A DNA stretch of 64,000 nt from Caulobacteraceae bacterium (GTDB taxonomy: Bacteria > Pseudomonadota > Alphaproteobacteria > Caulobacterales > Caulobacteraceae): assembly GCA_947452365.1 (NCBI GenBank), contig CANGCO010000006.1, forward strand, positions 1-64,000, read 5' to 3'. Shown here in pieces: positions 1-9,485 of this stretch. Each line of letters begins with the position of its first letter. The stretch's first letter is position 1. Under the pieces are notes generated by a model, which saw nothing but the letters and a program-made list of their open reading frames with translations, did not search any database and was not told the DNA's origin. A program made the position numbers and the translations under genes.

Positions 1-1907
1 CGCTGATAAAAAACTTGAGTGATACAAGTTATGCCACCGAATTCGTAAAGGCCATGTCTGACAATTTTAAAATTGAGGACAAGATAACGAGTGCCGATAG
101 ATCAAAAACATTCATTGTCGCCCTTCAAATAAACCGTATTTCTAAATATGTTATTGATAAATCAAACGGAAATTCAGACGTATACTTGCCCATCACTGAA
201 ACGCTATTTTTCTCAGACGTAACCACGGGAAAGATATTATATTCATACTCCGTTACTAATTATGCGTTAAAAACTGTTGCCAACTCCCAAGTTAACTCGG
301 CCGCTCTAAACAAAGAGCTTATATCAACTTCATTTACAGACGCGCTAAAGCGGTTAATAACTAAAGCATCCGCGAATTTCAATCCAACTCATCACAGCTA
401 TAAAATAATCGACAAGCAGTTGGGGTTCTATTTTATAGCCTCAGGGCTGAAGGACGGGCTTAAGCTGGGGGACGGACTCGAGGATGGTGATAATTCTCTG
501 AGCATTGTCTATGCCGGTGATGATTATGCGGTGGCGTCCAAGGTCGCAGGAGAAGTGGACCTATCCCATGCTTGGGCTTCGGTCTCGAACGACGGGTTGT
601 CGGGCCTAAATAGGCCCGTAGCTTATGTCTCAGCGAACATAAAGGGTGAAGGTGATTGCGAGACGTCTGTCGAGCCATTTGATCCCGCGAGCGCAAGGCA
701 ACAGTTTACCGATGCTATGGGCGATACTGGGCCGTTCTCAGTAGTGGCAATTTCTCCAGAATATGGCAAATTGATCAAGCATGTGATCTATGAAAATAGC
801 GGTTTCAACGACAAGTACATTGTCAAGAATACTGCGCTACCCGAATATTATGCCTTTCTCGACATAGAACGACCTGTGGTCATTCGGCTTGCGACCAACC
901 TATCTCATAAGCAAAAATTAAAGGTCGCTCAATCGGCCAGCCTGCGGGTGACCAATATTGAGGGTCGAGTCATCTATGCAGATACGGCCACGGAATCGAT
1001 TACAGATGAAGTCGTGGCCGGGATTGGTTTTGATCCTTCATCCCGTGCAGAAGTTGCCCTCAGAAATGTGTTCACAACGCTATCTGACCGGGCACGCAAA
1101 AATCTGAAATTCCAGAAGCTTCGTCTACAGGTAACCGCCGCTAAACCGGATAGTGTTTCAATCAATGACCCACTGGGTCAGTTGAACATCGATGATAGCG
1201 TTAACCTTCTCCACCTCATTTCTTCATCCAAAATGGCCGCTAAAACCCAGATTGTTGCGCCAATCTCAAAGGGCTCGGTCCAGGATCTGGTGGGGAATGC
1301 CGCGCAGGCTGTCTTACTTCCCGCCGAGGAGCCGGTGCCCGAGGTGCGGACGGCTGTGCGAAGCGGCGATGTCGCCGAACTTGATATGGCGGCAACGGTC
1401 GGTGGCGCCGTCAAGCGTCCCGTCAGCATTTGCGGGGGGCAGGCCGGCCTCGGCGCGATCGGTATTGATGGCCTCGACGAAATGGCACTCGCGGCCCTGA
1501 CCGCTGCCGGCATTAAGGGGATCCACAAGCGCGAGGAAACAAAGCAGGTCGTTGCGGCCCTAAATCTCGCCAGACCATACAAGTTCAGGGATGCCGAGCA
1601 AGCCGAGCCCGGCATCTGCATCATGCCCGTTTATAAGATTGATCCGATCGCATCCAATTGTGACAGCGCTCAGGTCTGCACCCAAACACTCAGTACCAAG
1701 GCCGGGTTTAGGCTCCTCAAAGGCGACACCATCGTCGCAAAAATGGCCTTTGACGGTAAGGTCTCCACCGAAGGTTATATGTCCTCCACACCGCCGGACG
1801 TGGTCGCAAAGCTCGTTTCATTGAATGCCCAGTCCAATATTTTCGAACTCCTGTCAGGCCTCGCCAAGGACAAGGAATTTCAATCCACGCTCAACAAAAC
1901 CCAGTAG
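1..1907 (+). CDS. large hypothetical protein, N-terminus beyond window edge; possible CsgG/curli-accessory-like N-terminal region
   Basis: Frame is open to the left edge (listed start TTG at 15 preceded by in-frame LIKN). First gene of a tightly spaced operon. The fold suggestion is weak. Confidence 0.6.
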   Translation, partial: LIKNLSDTSYATEFVKAMSDNFKIEDKITSADRSKTFIVALQINRISKYVIDKSNGNSDVYLPITETLFFSDVTTGKILYSYSVTNYALKTVANSQVNSAALNKELISTSFTDALKRLITKASANFNPTHHSYKIIDKQLGFYFIASGLKDGLKLGDGLEDGDNSLSIVYAGDDYAVASKVAGEVDLSHAWASVSNDGLSGLNRPVAYVSANIKGEGDCETSVEPFDPASARQQFTDAMGDTGPFSVVAISPEYGKLIKHVIYENSGFNDKYIVKNTALPEYYAFLDIERPVVIRLATNLSHKQKLKVAQSASLRVTNIEGRVIYADTATESITDEVVAGIGFDPSSRAEVALRNVFTTLSDRARKNLKFQKLRLQVTAAKPDSVSINDPLGQLNIDDSVNLLHLISSSKMAAKTQIVAPISKGSVQDLVGNAAQAVLLPAEEPVPEVRTAVRSGDVAELDMAATVGGAVKRPVSICGGQAGLGAIGIDGLDEMALAALTAAGIKGIHKREETKQVVAALNLARPYKFRDAEQAEPGICIMPVYKIDPIASNCDSAQVCTQTLSTKAGFRLLKGDTIVAKMAFDGKVSTEGYMSSTPPDVVAKLVSLNAQSNIFELLSGLAKDKEFQSTLNKTQ

Positions 1908-1917
1908 GAACAAAACC

Positions 1918-2616
1918 ATGAAAAAATTGATTTTGCCAATGGCGGCAATAGTTGGAATGACCGTCGCAACGGGCGCTCACGCCCAATTTGGTGGCATGCC
2001 AAAACTTGGCCTTCCAGGCATGCCGGGGGCATCTCAGTCCTCGAGCCCAGCCCCTGCGGTGGATATTGACACCTTTCTAGAGTCGGCCAACCTGGCCAAG
2101 AGCCTGGTCGAGGCCTCCGTCACACACATTGCCGCTGCCGTGGGTGCGAAAGAACAGGTCCAAGAAATCATGGACCGTCGCGAAGCCGCGAACAAGATAA
2201 CCAATCCTCAGGAAAAAGACGCGGCGCTGAAGAAGATCGCTAGCGATGAAATCGCGATCATTGGCGCTGCCGATGCCGATGCGGTCAGCAAAAAATTGGC
2301 GGCCGAAAAAAACCAAACCAAGGCGAAGGAACTCGGGGCCTCAATCTATAATCTGGTCTTGGGTCTGCTAAAAGATAAGGATGCTTTTGAACAGGGCCAA
2401 GCCCTTATTAAACAAATCCAATCCAATCCGATGAATGCCGCAAGAATGGCCCCTAAGATCGTTAGGCTTAAGGAAGTGCTTGGTTCAATTGGCAGCCAAA
2501 TTAGCGCTACCCCGACCCTACTAAAGAGCGCGAAGGCCTTGGCCACAGTCGCTAAGGTCGCAAAACTTCCAGCGAGCTCAAGTGAGGCTCCAAAAAAATC
2601 ATCCGACGCGCTTTAG
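1918..2616 (+). CDS. secreted alpha-helical hypothetical protein (paralog of 2958..3809)
   Basis: ATG at 1918 gives signal peptide MKKLILPMAAIVGMTVATGAHAQ; in frame with the longer ORF 1825..2616; 10 bp after the upstream stop. Confidence 0.8.
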   Translation: MKKLILPMAAIVGMTVATGAHAQFGGMPKLGLPGMPGASQSSSPAPAVDIDTFLESANLAKSLVEASVTHIAAAVGAKEQVQEIMDRREAANKITNPQEKDAALKKIASDEIAIIGAADADAVSKKLAAEKNQTKAKELGASIYNLVLGLLKDKDAFEQGQALIKQIQSNPMNAARMAPKIVRLKEVLGSIGSQISATPTLLKSAKALATVAKVAKLPASSSEAPKKSSDAL

Positions 2617-2627
2617 GAGCCGAAATT

Positions 2628-2891
2628 ATGAAAGCCAAACTATTTTTACTGGCGACAGTGCTATTATTGGGCCCGATCGCGTGTAGCAAAAAAGCAGATA
2701 GCGTCACGCCTCCTGCGCCCGTGCAGGCTGGTGCTGGAGATGTCTCGGTTTCAGTTCCGACCGAGGGGGCCCAGGATGCCATGAAGGCTGCCGGGGCGGC
2801 GACGGACGCGACGGTTACGCTTCAGGCGGATCCATCTGCGGACACTATGTCGGCGTCGACGACCTCACCCGCTAGCCCTGCTAAAAAGTAG
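2628..2891 (+). CDS. small putative lipoprotein
   Basis: MKAKLFLLATVLLLGPIAC-SKK: lipobox-like LGPIAC followed by an Ala/Thr-rich tail. Confidence 0.75.
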   Translation: MKAKLFLLATVLLLGPIACSKKADSVTPPAPVQAGAGDVSVSVPTEGAQDAMKAAGAATDATVTLQADPSADTMSASTTSPASPAKK

Positions 2892-2957
2892 GTCCTTAAG
2901 CCCAGGCCATGGCCGACTGGCTAAGGTCTGGGCTGTCTAGGGGAGGGCACTCTGTCG

Positions 2958-3809
2958 ATGAAACCATTCTCAGCGAGCAGTCTTTCACGAATTTGTGTCG
3001 GCGCCCTAGCGTGTTCGGTTATTGACACGGCAGCATTTGCACAAACTGTAGGGCGGGCATCCGGGGCCGGCCTTCACCGGAACTCAAGCGGCGGCTCTGA
3101 TCACGCCGCTATGGGGGACACGGGTCGCGCCGCGGATAAGGCTGATCGAAAAAATGAAGATGACGACAAGGCCCTTAGATCGCAGTTCCTCTCTGGCTTA
3201 CTAAAGAAGCCAGACAAGGCGCAAGCGGATGGCGTTGCAGACCAATTTAGTACCGATTTGGAAACTTTTTTTGCTTCAGCGCAATTGGCACAGGACTTGG
3301 TTGAATCCTCCGTTACGCATCTCTTTGCGGCGGTCGGTGAAAAGGAATTGGTACAGGTCATTCACGATCGCCGCGAAGCTGCCAATAGTATGGCTGAATC
3401 TAAAGAAAAAGACGCCGTATTAAAGAAAATCAAAGCAGATGAATTTGCAGCTTTAAATTCAATAAATGCCGACGAAACAGCTGATCGCTTAACTAAAGAG
3501 AAAAATAAAACGAAATTATCAGAAGTGAGAAATGGGCTATTTAATTTATCTCTCGGACTTCTGAAAGATAGGGATGTTTATGATCAGGGAAAAAATATAA
3601 TTAAACAAATAGAGGCCAATCCCATACAGGCTATGAAATTAATTTCTAAAATAGTAAAAATAAAGACAGCCGTATTATCAATTGGCTCCCAGATAAAAAG
3701 TACACCGACCTTGATAAGTAACATGCACAAGCTGGCAGTGGTCGCTAAGGTCAAGAACTTGCCGAAAACGGCAAGGGAGCGCCCCAAAAAATCCGCCATT
3801 GGCCTTTGA
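2958..3809 (+). CDS. secreted alpha-helical hypothetical protein (paralog of 1918..2616)
   Basis: Shares SVTHxxAAVGxKExVQxIxDRREAAN, EKDAxLKKIxxDE, LGLLKDxDxxxQGxxxIKQIxxNP and SIGSQIxxTPTL with the 1918 gene. Confidence 0.8.
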   Translation: MKPFSASSLSRICVGALACSVIDTAAFAQTVGRASGAGLHRNSSGGSDHAAMGDTGRAADKADRKNEDDDKALRSQFLSGLLKKPDKAQADGVADQFSTDLETFFASAQLAQDLVESSVTHLFAAVGEKELVQVIHDRREAANSMAESKEKDAVLKKIKADEFAALNSINADETADRLTKEKNKTKLSEVRNGLFNLSLGLLKDRDVYDQGKNIIKQIEANPIQAMKLISKIVKIKTAVLSIGSQIKSTPTLISNMHKLAVVAKVKNLPKTARERPKKSAIGL

Positions 3810-3871
3810 TGAAAATATTAACGCTAACTTCCCAATCTTTTTTGAGTTTCTGCTCATCTGGAGATAGTCTT

Positions 3872-4936
3872 ATGATCACTGACACATACGCTTCACGCGC
3901 CCTAACTAGTTTAGTCCTCCTCGGTTTAGCGTATGGATCAAATGTCACTATAGCTGAGGCGCAACCGCGTCCAATTGCCGTGGTTGTTATTATTGATGAC
4001 TATTACTCGGTCGGGGGCGCCGCAATAGTCGGGCAGTCCGACACCGTGGTTTCCGTTCGGAAAGGCTCGTCATTTTCTGATACCTCGACCGCGTCTTCCT
4101 ATGGCCGCTCAGCGTCATCGGGGTCTAGCCGAAATTCAGAGGCAGCCTATTCGGCAGGTGCCGCAAGCGCCCAAAGCAGCGGTAGTTATTCGGAATCCGT
4201 TCATGGAAGCGCACGCCAGTCTGGCTCTGCCGATTATGCTGCACAGGATGGATATGGAAACTCCGCTCGTGGTGGATATACGGGCAGTTCAAACGCGCGC
4301 CTATCGGCAAGACAAACGGGTCGGTCGACGGAGTCCGGATCGGCAGCCTATGCTCACGGCAGCGCGTCATCATCGTCCTCAGCCTATAGCGCCTCTTCGG
4401 CGTCAGGGAGCACGCGCAGAAACAATGTCCAATCCGAGACCCATGATAATTCCGATTACAAAAGTTCGGGCCAGGCCGTGGCGGTTTCGGCTCAAGGTGC
4501 CCGCGTGTTCCTCGGGAGTACCCTAGGGGCTAGCCAATTGTCAGCGCGTTTGAACTCATTGCAGATGTCCACCTATGAACCAGACCTCATTATCGGACCG
4601 ATTGGACCCAACGGAGAAATCGCCTCGAGCCTAGTGTCAAGCCCGGCATACCTTCAGGCTACCCTTGATCGCGCACGAGAGGCCTCCGTCGATAGGCTTG
4701 TCCTTGGGGCCAGTCGGGTTTCCGAGTTTTCAGGATCAAACGGGCAGATTTCCTGCTCCGGTAGCTTGTCGGTCCAGACCTATGATGTGCGCTCGCGGCG
4801 GTCCATAAAACAGGGAACCTATTTGGCGCGCGCAAATGGGCCCACGCCTGAAGCCTGCGCAGCGGCGGCTGCAACGCGCCTTGGCGACCTAGCGGGCGTC
4901 CAGGTCGGTGGCGAGATTCTAGCCGGGATGCGGTAA
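3872..4936 (+). CDS. secreted Ser/Gly/Ala/Tyr-rich low-complexity protein with folded C-terminal domain
   Basis: ATG 3872 gives signal peptide MITDTYASRALTSLVLLGLAYGSNVTIAEAQ; about 130-aa S/G/A/Y-rich segment, then an ordered domain. Confidence 0.7.
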   Translation: MITDTYASRALTSLVLLGLAYGSNVTIAEAQPRPIAVVVIIDDYYSVGGAAIVGQSDTVVSVRKGSSFSDTSTASSYGRSASSGSSRNSEAAYSAGAASAQSSGSYSESVHGSARQSGSADYAAQDGYGNSARGGYTGSSNARLSARQTGRSTESGSAAYAHGSASSSSSAYSASSASGSTRRNNVQSETHDNSDYKSSGQAVAVSAQGARVFLGSTLGASQLSARLNSLQMSTYEPDLIIGPIGPNGEIASSLVSSPAYLQATLDRAREASVDRLVLGASRVSEFSGSNGQISCSGSLSVQTYDVRSRRSIKQGTYLARANGPTPEACAAAAATRLGDLAGVQVGGEILAGMR

Positions 4937-4939
4937 GGC

Positions 4940-5281
4940 CCCGGTGATCGGACGCTTAATCGCCGCCTAGCCCGCGAGGGTGCCAAGATTATATTGTCGG
5001 ATGTGGCGCTCACCGATGAAATCTAAGCTCTGGCTACGGCGTTTCGGCATGTGGGCTATAATGTTGCGACCCGCGCTTGTGACGTAACCGATTATGCTCA
5101 GGTCCAGGCGCTGGGCCAGGCAAGCCTTTCCGAATACGCCGCCATGATCAGCCGCATCCCGATGGGCCGCGCAGGTCTGGCCGAGGACACGGCCAATGCT
5201 GTCGCCTTTTTATGCTCCGAGGGCGCGGGCTATATCACGGCGGGATCGGTGAATGTCTTAGGCGGTGAGGAGCCGCACTAG
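4940..5281 (+). pseudogene. decayed SDR-family dehydrogenase
   Basis: VIGRLIA / RLAREGAKIILSDVALTDEI*ALATAFRHVGYNVATRACDVTDY... then direct jump to the C-terminal SDR end GRAGLAEDTANAVAFLCSEGAGYITAGSVNVLGG. Frameshift near 4967, in-frame TAA, catalytic core missing. Confidence 0.75.
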
Positions 5282-6552
5282 ACCTTCCTAACCTTCGGCA
5301 AGGTTGCACCCAGCATGGCCAGCATTTCGGGGGCATAGGCTGCGCTATTGGCCTCGAACTCGGCCTGGGTAATCCGCTCAGTGCCTTGAGCGCCGAACAG
5401 TACAACCTCATCGCCTAGGCGCACGGTATCTTGAGCGCCTGTGACATCGACCATCATCGTATTCATGGTCACACGCCCGACGATCGGATAGCGCTGGCCA
5501 TCGATCAGGACCTGGCTGTGATTGTGGCCCTCGGCGGGGAATTCGGGGCGGTTGGCATGGCTAAAGCCGCGGCGTATGCCATCGGAATAGCCGATCGGAA
5601 TATTGGCCAGCCAGCTTTCGCGCGCCAGCCTAAAGGTTCGGTCATAGGCAACCGTCTGGCCCGCCGGATAGTGATTGACCGCAGCGATGCGCGACTTGAT
5701 GGCCATGGTCTGGATAAAGGCTGAGGTCTGGACCGAGCCAGGATCGCCATAAAGCGCGCCGCCGGTCCGCACCATGTCCAGCCGAGTTTGCGGGTGGATC
5801 AGGGTGGCAAAGGTATTGGCGGTGTGACGCACTAGGCCCTTTGTCTCCAGGCCCTGGCCCTGCAGCCAGGAAAGATCATCTTGATAGCGCTGGAGCTGAC
5901 CAAGAATATCGGCCGCCTTTTCGCTGGGATAATGCGTCATGGCCCCGGTGATCTTCAGGCCCGGCAGGGCCAGCATGGCGCGCGCGTCAGCCTTGCCATA
6001 ATCGGTCGAGAGCTCGACCCCATTGCGCGACATGCCACCAGAATTTAGGGCAAGATGAACCGGCAAGGCCCGGCCGGTCTTGCGCTTTTGGTAAAGGGTC
6101 TGAAGCCTTGCCGCCGCCTCTGGATTGCCGATCAGCTCGATAATCCCAAACCTAAAGCCGTCTTCCATTTCATCGGGTGTCGCGGTGCGGATACGATAGA
6201 GGCGGCCGCGATAGCCCAGTTGCCGCGCCACCCGTGCCTCGTCATTGGAGGTGATGGCGACATCGCCAACCTGCTTGGCAAGGATGGAGGGGATGAGCAG
6301 GGCAATGCCATTGCCATAGGCATCGGCCTTCATCACGGCGCAGAGCCTGGTCATGCCAATTATGGCATGAACCGCATCAATATTGGCCTCGAAAGCGGCG
6401 GTATCAATCTCGATCCAGCCATTGCGTCGCACAGCCTTGGCATGGGTAAGGCCAAAATTATTGGCCGAGAGCACAGGCGCGGCGACGGCCTTTGCCGTCG
6501 CAAGGCCCAGGGCGCCGGCCCCTGCTGCCAGAAATGCGCGCCGCTGGATCAT
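5278..6552 (-). CDS. alanine/broad-specificity amino-acid racemase with N-terminal export signal
   Basis: PLP motif VMKADAYGNG, C-terminal VGRVTMNTMMVDVT; start at 6552 gives MIQRRAFLAAGAGALGLATAKAVAAP (RR-type signal). Confidence 0.85.
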   Translation of the reverse strand: MIQRRAFLAAGAGALGLATAKAVAAPVLSANNFGLTHAKAVRRNGWIEIDTAAFEANIDAVHAIIGMTRLCAVMKADAYGNGIALLIPSILAKQVGDVAITSNDEARVARQLGYRGRLYRIRTATPDEMEDGFRFGIIELIGNPEAAARLQTLYQKRKTGRALPVHLALNSGGMSRNGVELSTDYGKADARAMLALPGLKITGAMTHYPSEKAADILGQLQRYQDDLSWLQGQGLETKGLVRHTANTFATLIHPQTRLDMVRTGGALYGDPGSVQTSAFIQTMAIKSRIAAVNHYPAGQTVAYDRTFRLARESWLANIPIGYSDGIRRGFSHANRPEFPAEGHNHSQVLIDGQRYPIVGRVTMNTMMVDVTGAQDTVRLGDEVVLFGAQGTERITQAEFEANSAAYAPEMLAMLGATLPKVRKV

Positions 6553-6677
6553 GACTTGCCCCGTTCGAGAATGGGCTGGGTTATGCCCCAGCGCGGCCAG
6601 GCCTGAGCTTACGGGACCTAGATTGAGATGAGAACCCTGTTCATGTTTGGTCACGGCCATTCTGGCCATGACCATGG

Positions 6678-7826
6678 CTAACGACTAGTCTTTACAAAAA
6701 AGAATATAGAATCGTCAAACGTTTGCGAGCTATGGGTAAAATATAGATCCCATTTGCTATGCGGATCATCCTTGAGCAGTATTCGCAATTGTGTTGGTAA
6801 TGAGACGATATCATCGCTCAAGTGATAGGATGCAACGGCTATGCAGGTCGCGCGATTGAGACTTTCTATACCGCCCAAAATCACCTTGAGCTCAGTGCTC
6901 TCGACATCCATCTTGATGTAATCATAGACGGCGTCACACAGTAGGGCATCGAGGGGTTGCGCGGCAATATTGCCGGTCTCGCTTTCAGACACGCTAAACA
7001 TGCCGTCTGTGGACCATAGTTCGCTCAGCTTAGTGGTGTGGCTCCAGCATGCGCCTATGAAATTGGTATTATGTATTCCCAAGCGCGCGGACATGGCACC
7101 AATCGCGGGCGCTAGGCCTTGATTGGGTTCAATCGTGAAGCTTTTTGCAAGGGCGGGGTATAACCGCTTGGTCGTTTCCAAGGTGTCCCCGTCATAGGCC
7201 CCAATGTCGCAAAATGATCGAATGTCTAGATCGGCGACCGGCGGCGTCCACATTTGGGCCATTGATTGGCGATTAAGCAAATGTCGAACATTAAGCGAGA
7301 TCCGGTATTGCAAGACCTCAAAAAATACAGACCTGCTCTTGGGGTTAAGAGATTTAAAAATTGTATAGAGCCGCTCAGCATTATCGAAGGTACTATCAGA
7401 GAAGTGTCGGGATTTTTCCCAGTCGGTATTCAGGTCGAGTGCATATAATGTCTCTAATAAATAATAAGCATTGCCGCCAAGGTTATCCGCAATCAGCGAA
7501 TCCATAATTTCTATCTGGTTCTGGCCGGCGGCGACTATGATGGGGATTGCAGGGTCAAGATGTTCGATCACATCAAACCCGTCGGCTAAAGCGCGGTCTC
7601 GGACAAGGGGATTATTGTCAAATATCAGGCAGTGAATGCCAATTTTTCGAAGCTGTGGCGCGAGTTGTCGGCTTTTGAGTCCATAACTATAGACCTGAAG
7701 CGACTTGGCGGTCCGCAGTCGCTCTCGCTGCGGGAATCGAGCGATTTTCTCTTGTTTTGCCGTTTCGAGCTTGTCGCGAAACTCAGGCCAGGAAAGGTCG
7801 AATTCGTCTATGGAGCGCAATACCAT
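6678..7826 (-). CDS. FkbM family methyltransferase
   Basis: DIGAYDGDTLETTKRLYP, TIEPNQG, YIKMDVESTELKVILGG. Confidence 0.8.
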   Translation of the reverse strand: MVLRSIDEFDLSWPEFRDKLETAKQEKIARFPQRERLRTAKSLQVYSYGLKSRQLAPQLRKIGIHCLIFDNNPLVRDRALADGFDVIEHLDPAIPIIVAAGQNQIEIMDSLIADNLGGNAYYLLETLYALDLNTDWEKSRHFSDSTFDNAERLYTIFKSLNPKSRSVFFEVLQYRISLNVRHLLNRQSMAQMWTPPVADLDIRSFCDIGAYDGDTLETTKRLYPALAKSFTIEPNQGLAPAIGAMSARLGIHNTNFIGACWSHTTKLSELWSTDGMFSVSESETGNIAAQPLDALLCDAVYDYIKMDVESTELKVILGGIESLNRATCIAVASYHLSDDIVSLPTQLRILLKDDPHSKWDLYFTHSSQTFDDSIFFFVKTSR

Positions 7827-8229
7827 AACCTTGCCTTATTCATCTTGGGTGGGAATGATTATATTGCATCTATAGCATGATTCGCGCGAGCGGAGTGAAT
7901 AGCGCTTGCCATGCCGTCATGGATTGCGAGCTAATCGTGCTCTGGTTTTCCCGATAGTCCTCGTCCGCGCCTAGGGTTTTGTCTTTGTTGTTAAATGATG
8001 TGGCACATTTAGGCGGAAAAAATAAAAAACAGTATATGAATTTTTGTCCATTTTCTGTATTTTTACTTGGTTTAAGACGGAATTTTGTGCCGTTTGACGT
8101 TATCTTGTCTTTTATAAAGGATTAACCAATAACCCGCAGCAATGCATTAAGGGCGGCATTATGTGGCATCGGGGTCCATCCTGATGGCCTTGCCGCCTTG
8201 CTAGGATTGGAATGCTATAGGGATTAGGC

Positions 8230-9375
8230 ATGTTAGATTGTCGTATAACCGAAGTGCGGTTGAAGCCCCTAACTCAAAAACCTTTATTATCCATAGTGGT
8301 CCCGACCTGGAACCGGGTGCCTGAAATGGTTATGGCCGTGGAGAGCCTAGCCGGCCAGATCAGGGATGGCCTAGAGGGCAGGGTCGAAATCATCATTACG
8401 GACAATGCGTCTGGGCCGGATTGCCAGTCGGCAATCCGCGCGCTTTCCGATCGGTTCGCGTCGGTCGGTTATATCTTCCATGAACACAATGAGGGTGCCG
8501 CTTTTCAATTGTTTGCGGCTTGCTGGCGCAGTCGCGGTGAATGGACCTGGACGTTTGGTTCGGACGATGTGCTTTTGCCCGGCGGGCTTGGGTTGGTGGT
8601 CTCAAAGTTGGAAGCTGAGGGCCCCGATTTTTTAAGTCTTAATAGCCGAACCTATAGCGCTGACCTAAGCCGACAAATTTATGTCCCCTTATTGGGTTGC
8701 CCAGATCGCACATTTGATGGCTTTGCCGACCTAATGTGCGGCGTCGGTTTTCATCAGGTCACATTTATTAGCGTTTGCGTCGAGCGGACAAGCGTGGCGC
8801 GGAATATTGATCCGGTTAAATATCTAAGAATTGATACCTTGTTTCCACAATTACTAGGCTATTTGGAAAAGCACAAAAATAGCAAATCTGTGTATTGGAG
8901 TAAGGATCTTGTCGTAAATAGGCAGCATAATTCTCAGGCCTATAGGGTCGATCATATGACTCAAAGAGATTTAGGCTGGGAAACGCCAATAGCCATTATG
9001 GGTTTCAGTCAATTATACGGTATACAGGACGATTTTTTTGAACAAATAAATGGTGACGATAGGGTGCAGGACTATAGCCCTCCCTTGATTACATTCGTTG
9101 ACGTAATGTTTAAAAATATGTTGCTGGCGATTAGTAATGAATTTTTCATTAGGCCTGCCCAAATTTATCGCATGAAGGAAATTCTAGAAAACTGCCGTCC
9201 GTATAGATCAGAACAGTTTGATAATATTTGTAGAATAAATAACGAGGCGGTTGAATTATATAATGATTTTGACCGGGATCAAACCGACCTATACGGACGA
9301 AAACGCTTATTAGAGACCTATATGGAGGGGGTGAGAATTAAGGGGCGGCAATGGAAGAAGAACCAAACGTGTTAA
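8230..9375 (+). CDS. glycosyltransferase family 2
   Basis: LLSIVVPTWNR...IIITDNASG...FGSDDVLLPGG. Confidence 0.88.
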   Translation: MLDCRITEVRLKPLTQKPLLSIVVPTWNRVPEMVMAVESLAGQIRDGLEGRVEIIITDNASGPDCQSAIRALSDRFASVGYIFHEHNEGAAFQLFAACWRSRGEWTWTFGSDDVLLPGGLGLVVSKLEAEGPDFLSLNSRTYSADLSRQIYVPLLGCPDRTFDGFADLMCGVGFHQVTFISVCVERTSVARNIDPVKYLRIDTLFPQLLGYLEKHKNSKSVYWSKDLVVNRQHNSQAYRVDHMTQRDLGWETPIAIMGFSQLYGIQDDFFEQINGDDRVQDYSPPLITFVDVMFKNMLLAISNEFFIRPAQIYRMKEILENCRPYRSEQFDNICRINNEAVELYNDFDRDQTDLYGRKRLLETYMEGVRIKGRQWKKNQTC

Positions 9376-9485
9376 TAATATTTAACGACCTTTGAGGTTA
9401 TTTTGGCTTATAGTTTGATTGTGTGATTCGGCGTCTTAAGTGCTGTTCGCGTTGCGGCGTTCAACTTCAGTGGGTGTGACCGACC

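Noticed and set aside
6055-6606. 183-aa ORF antisense to the racemase gene
   Set aside because: Composition and lack of motifs fit an antisense shadow ORF.
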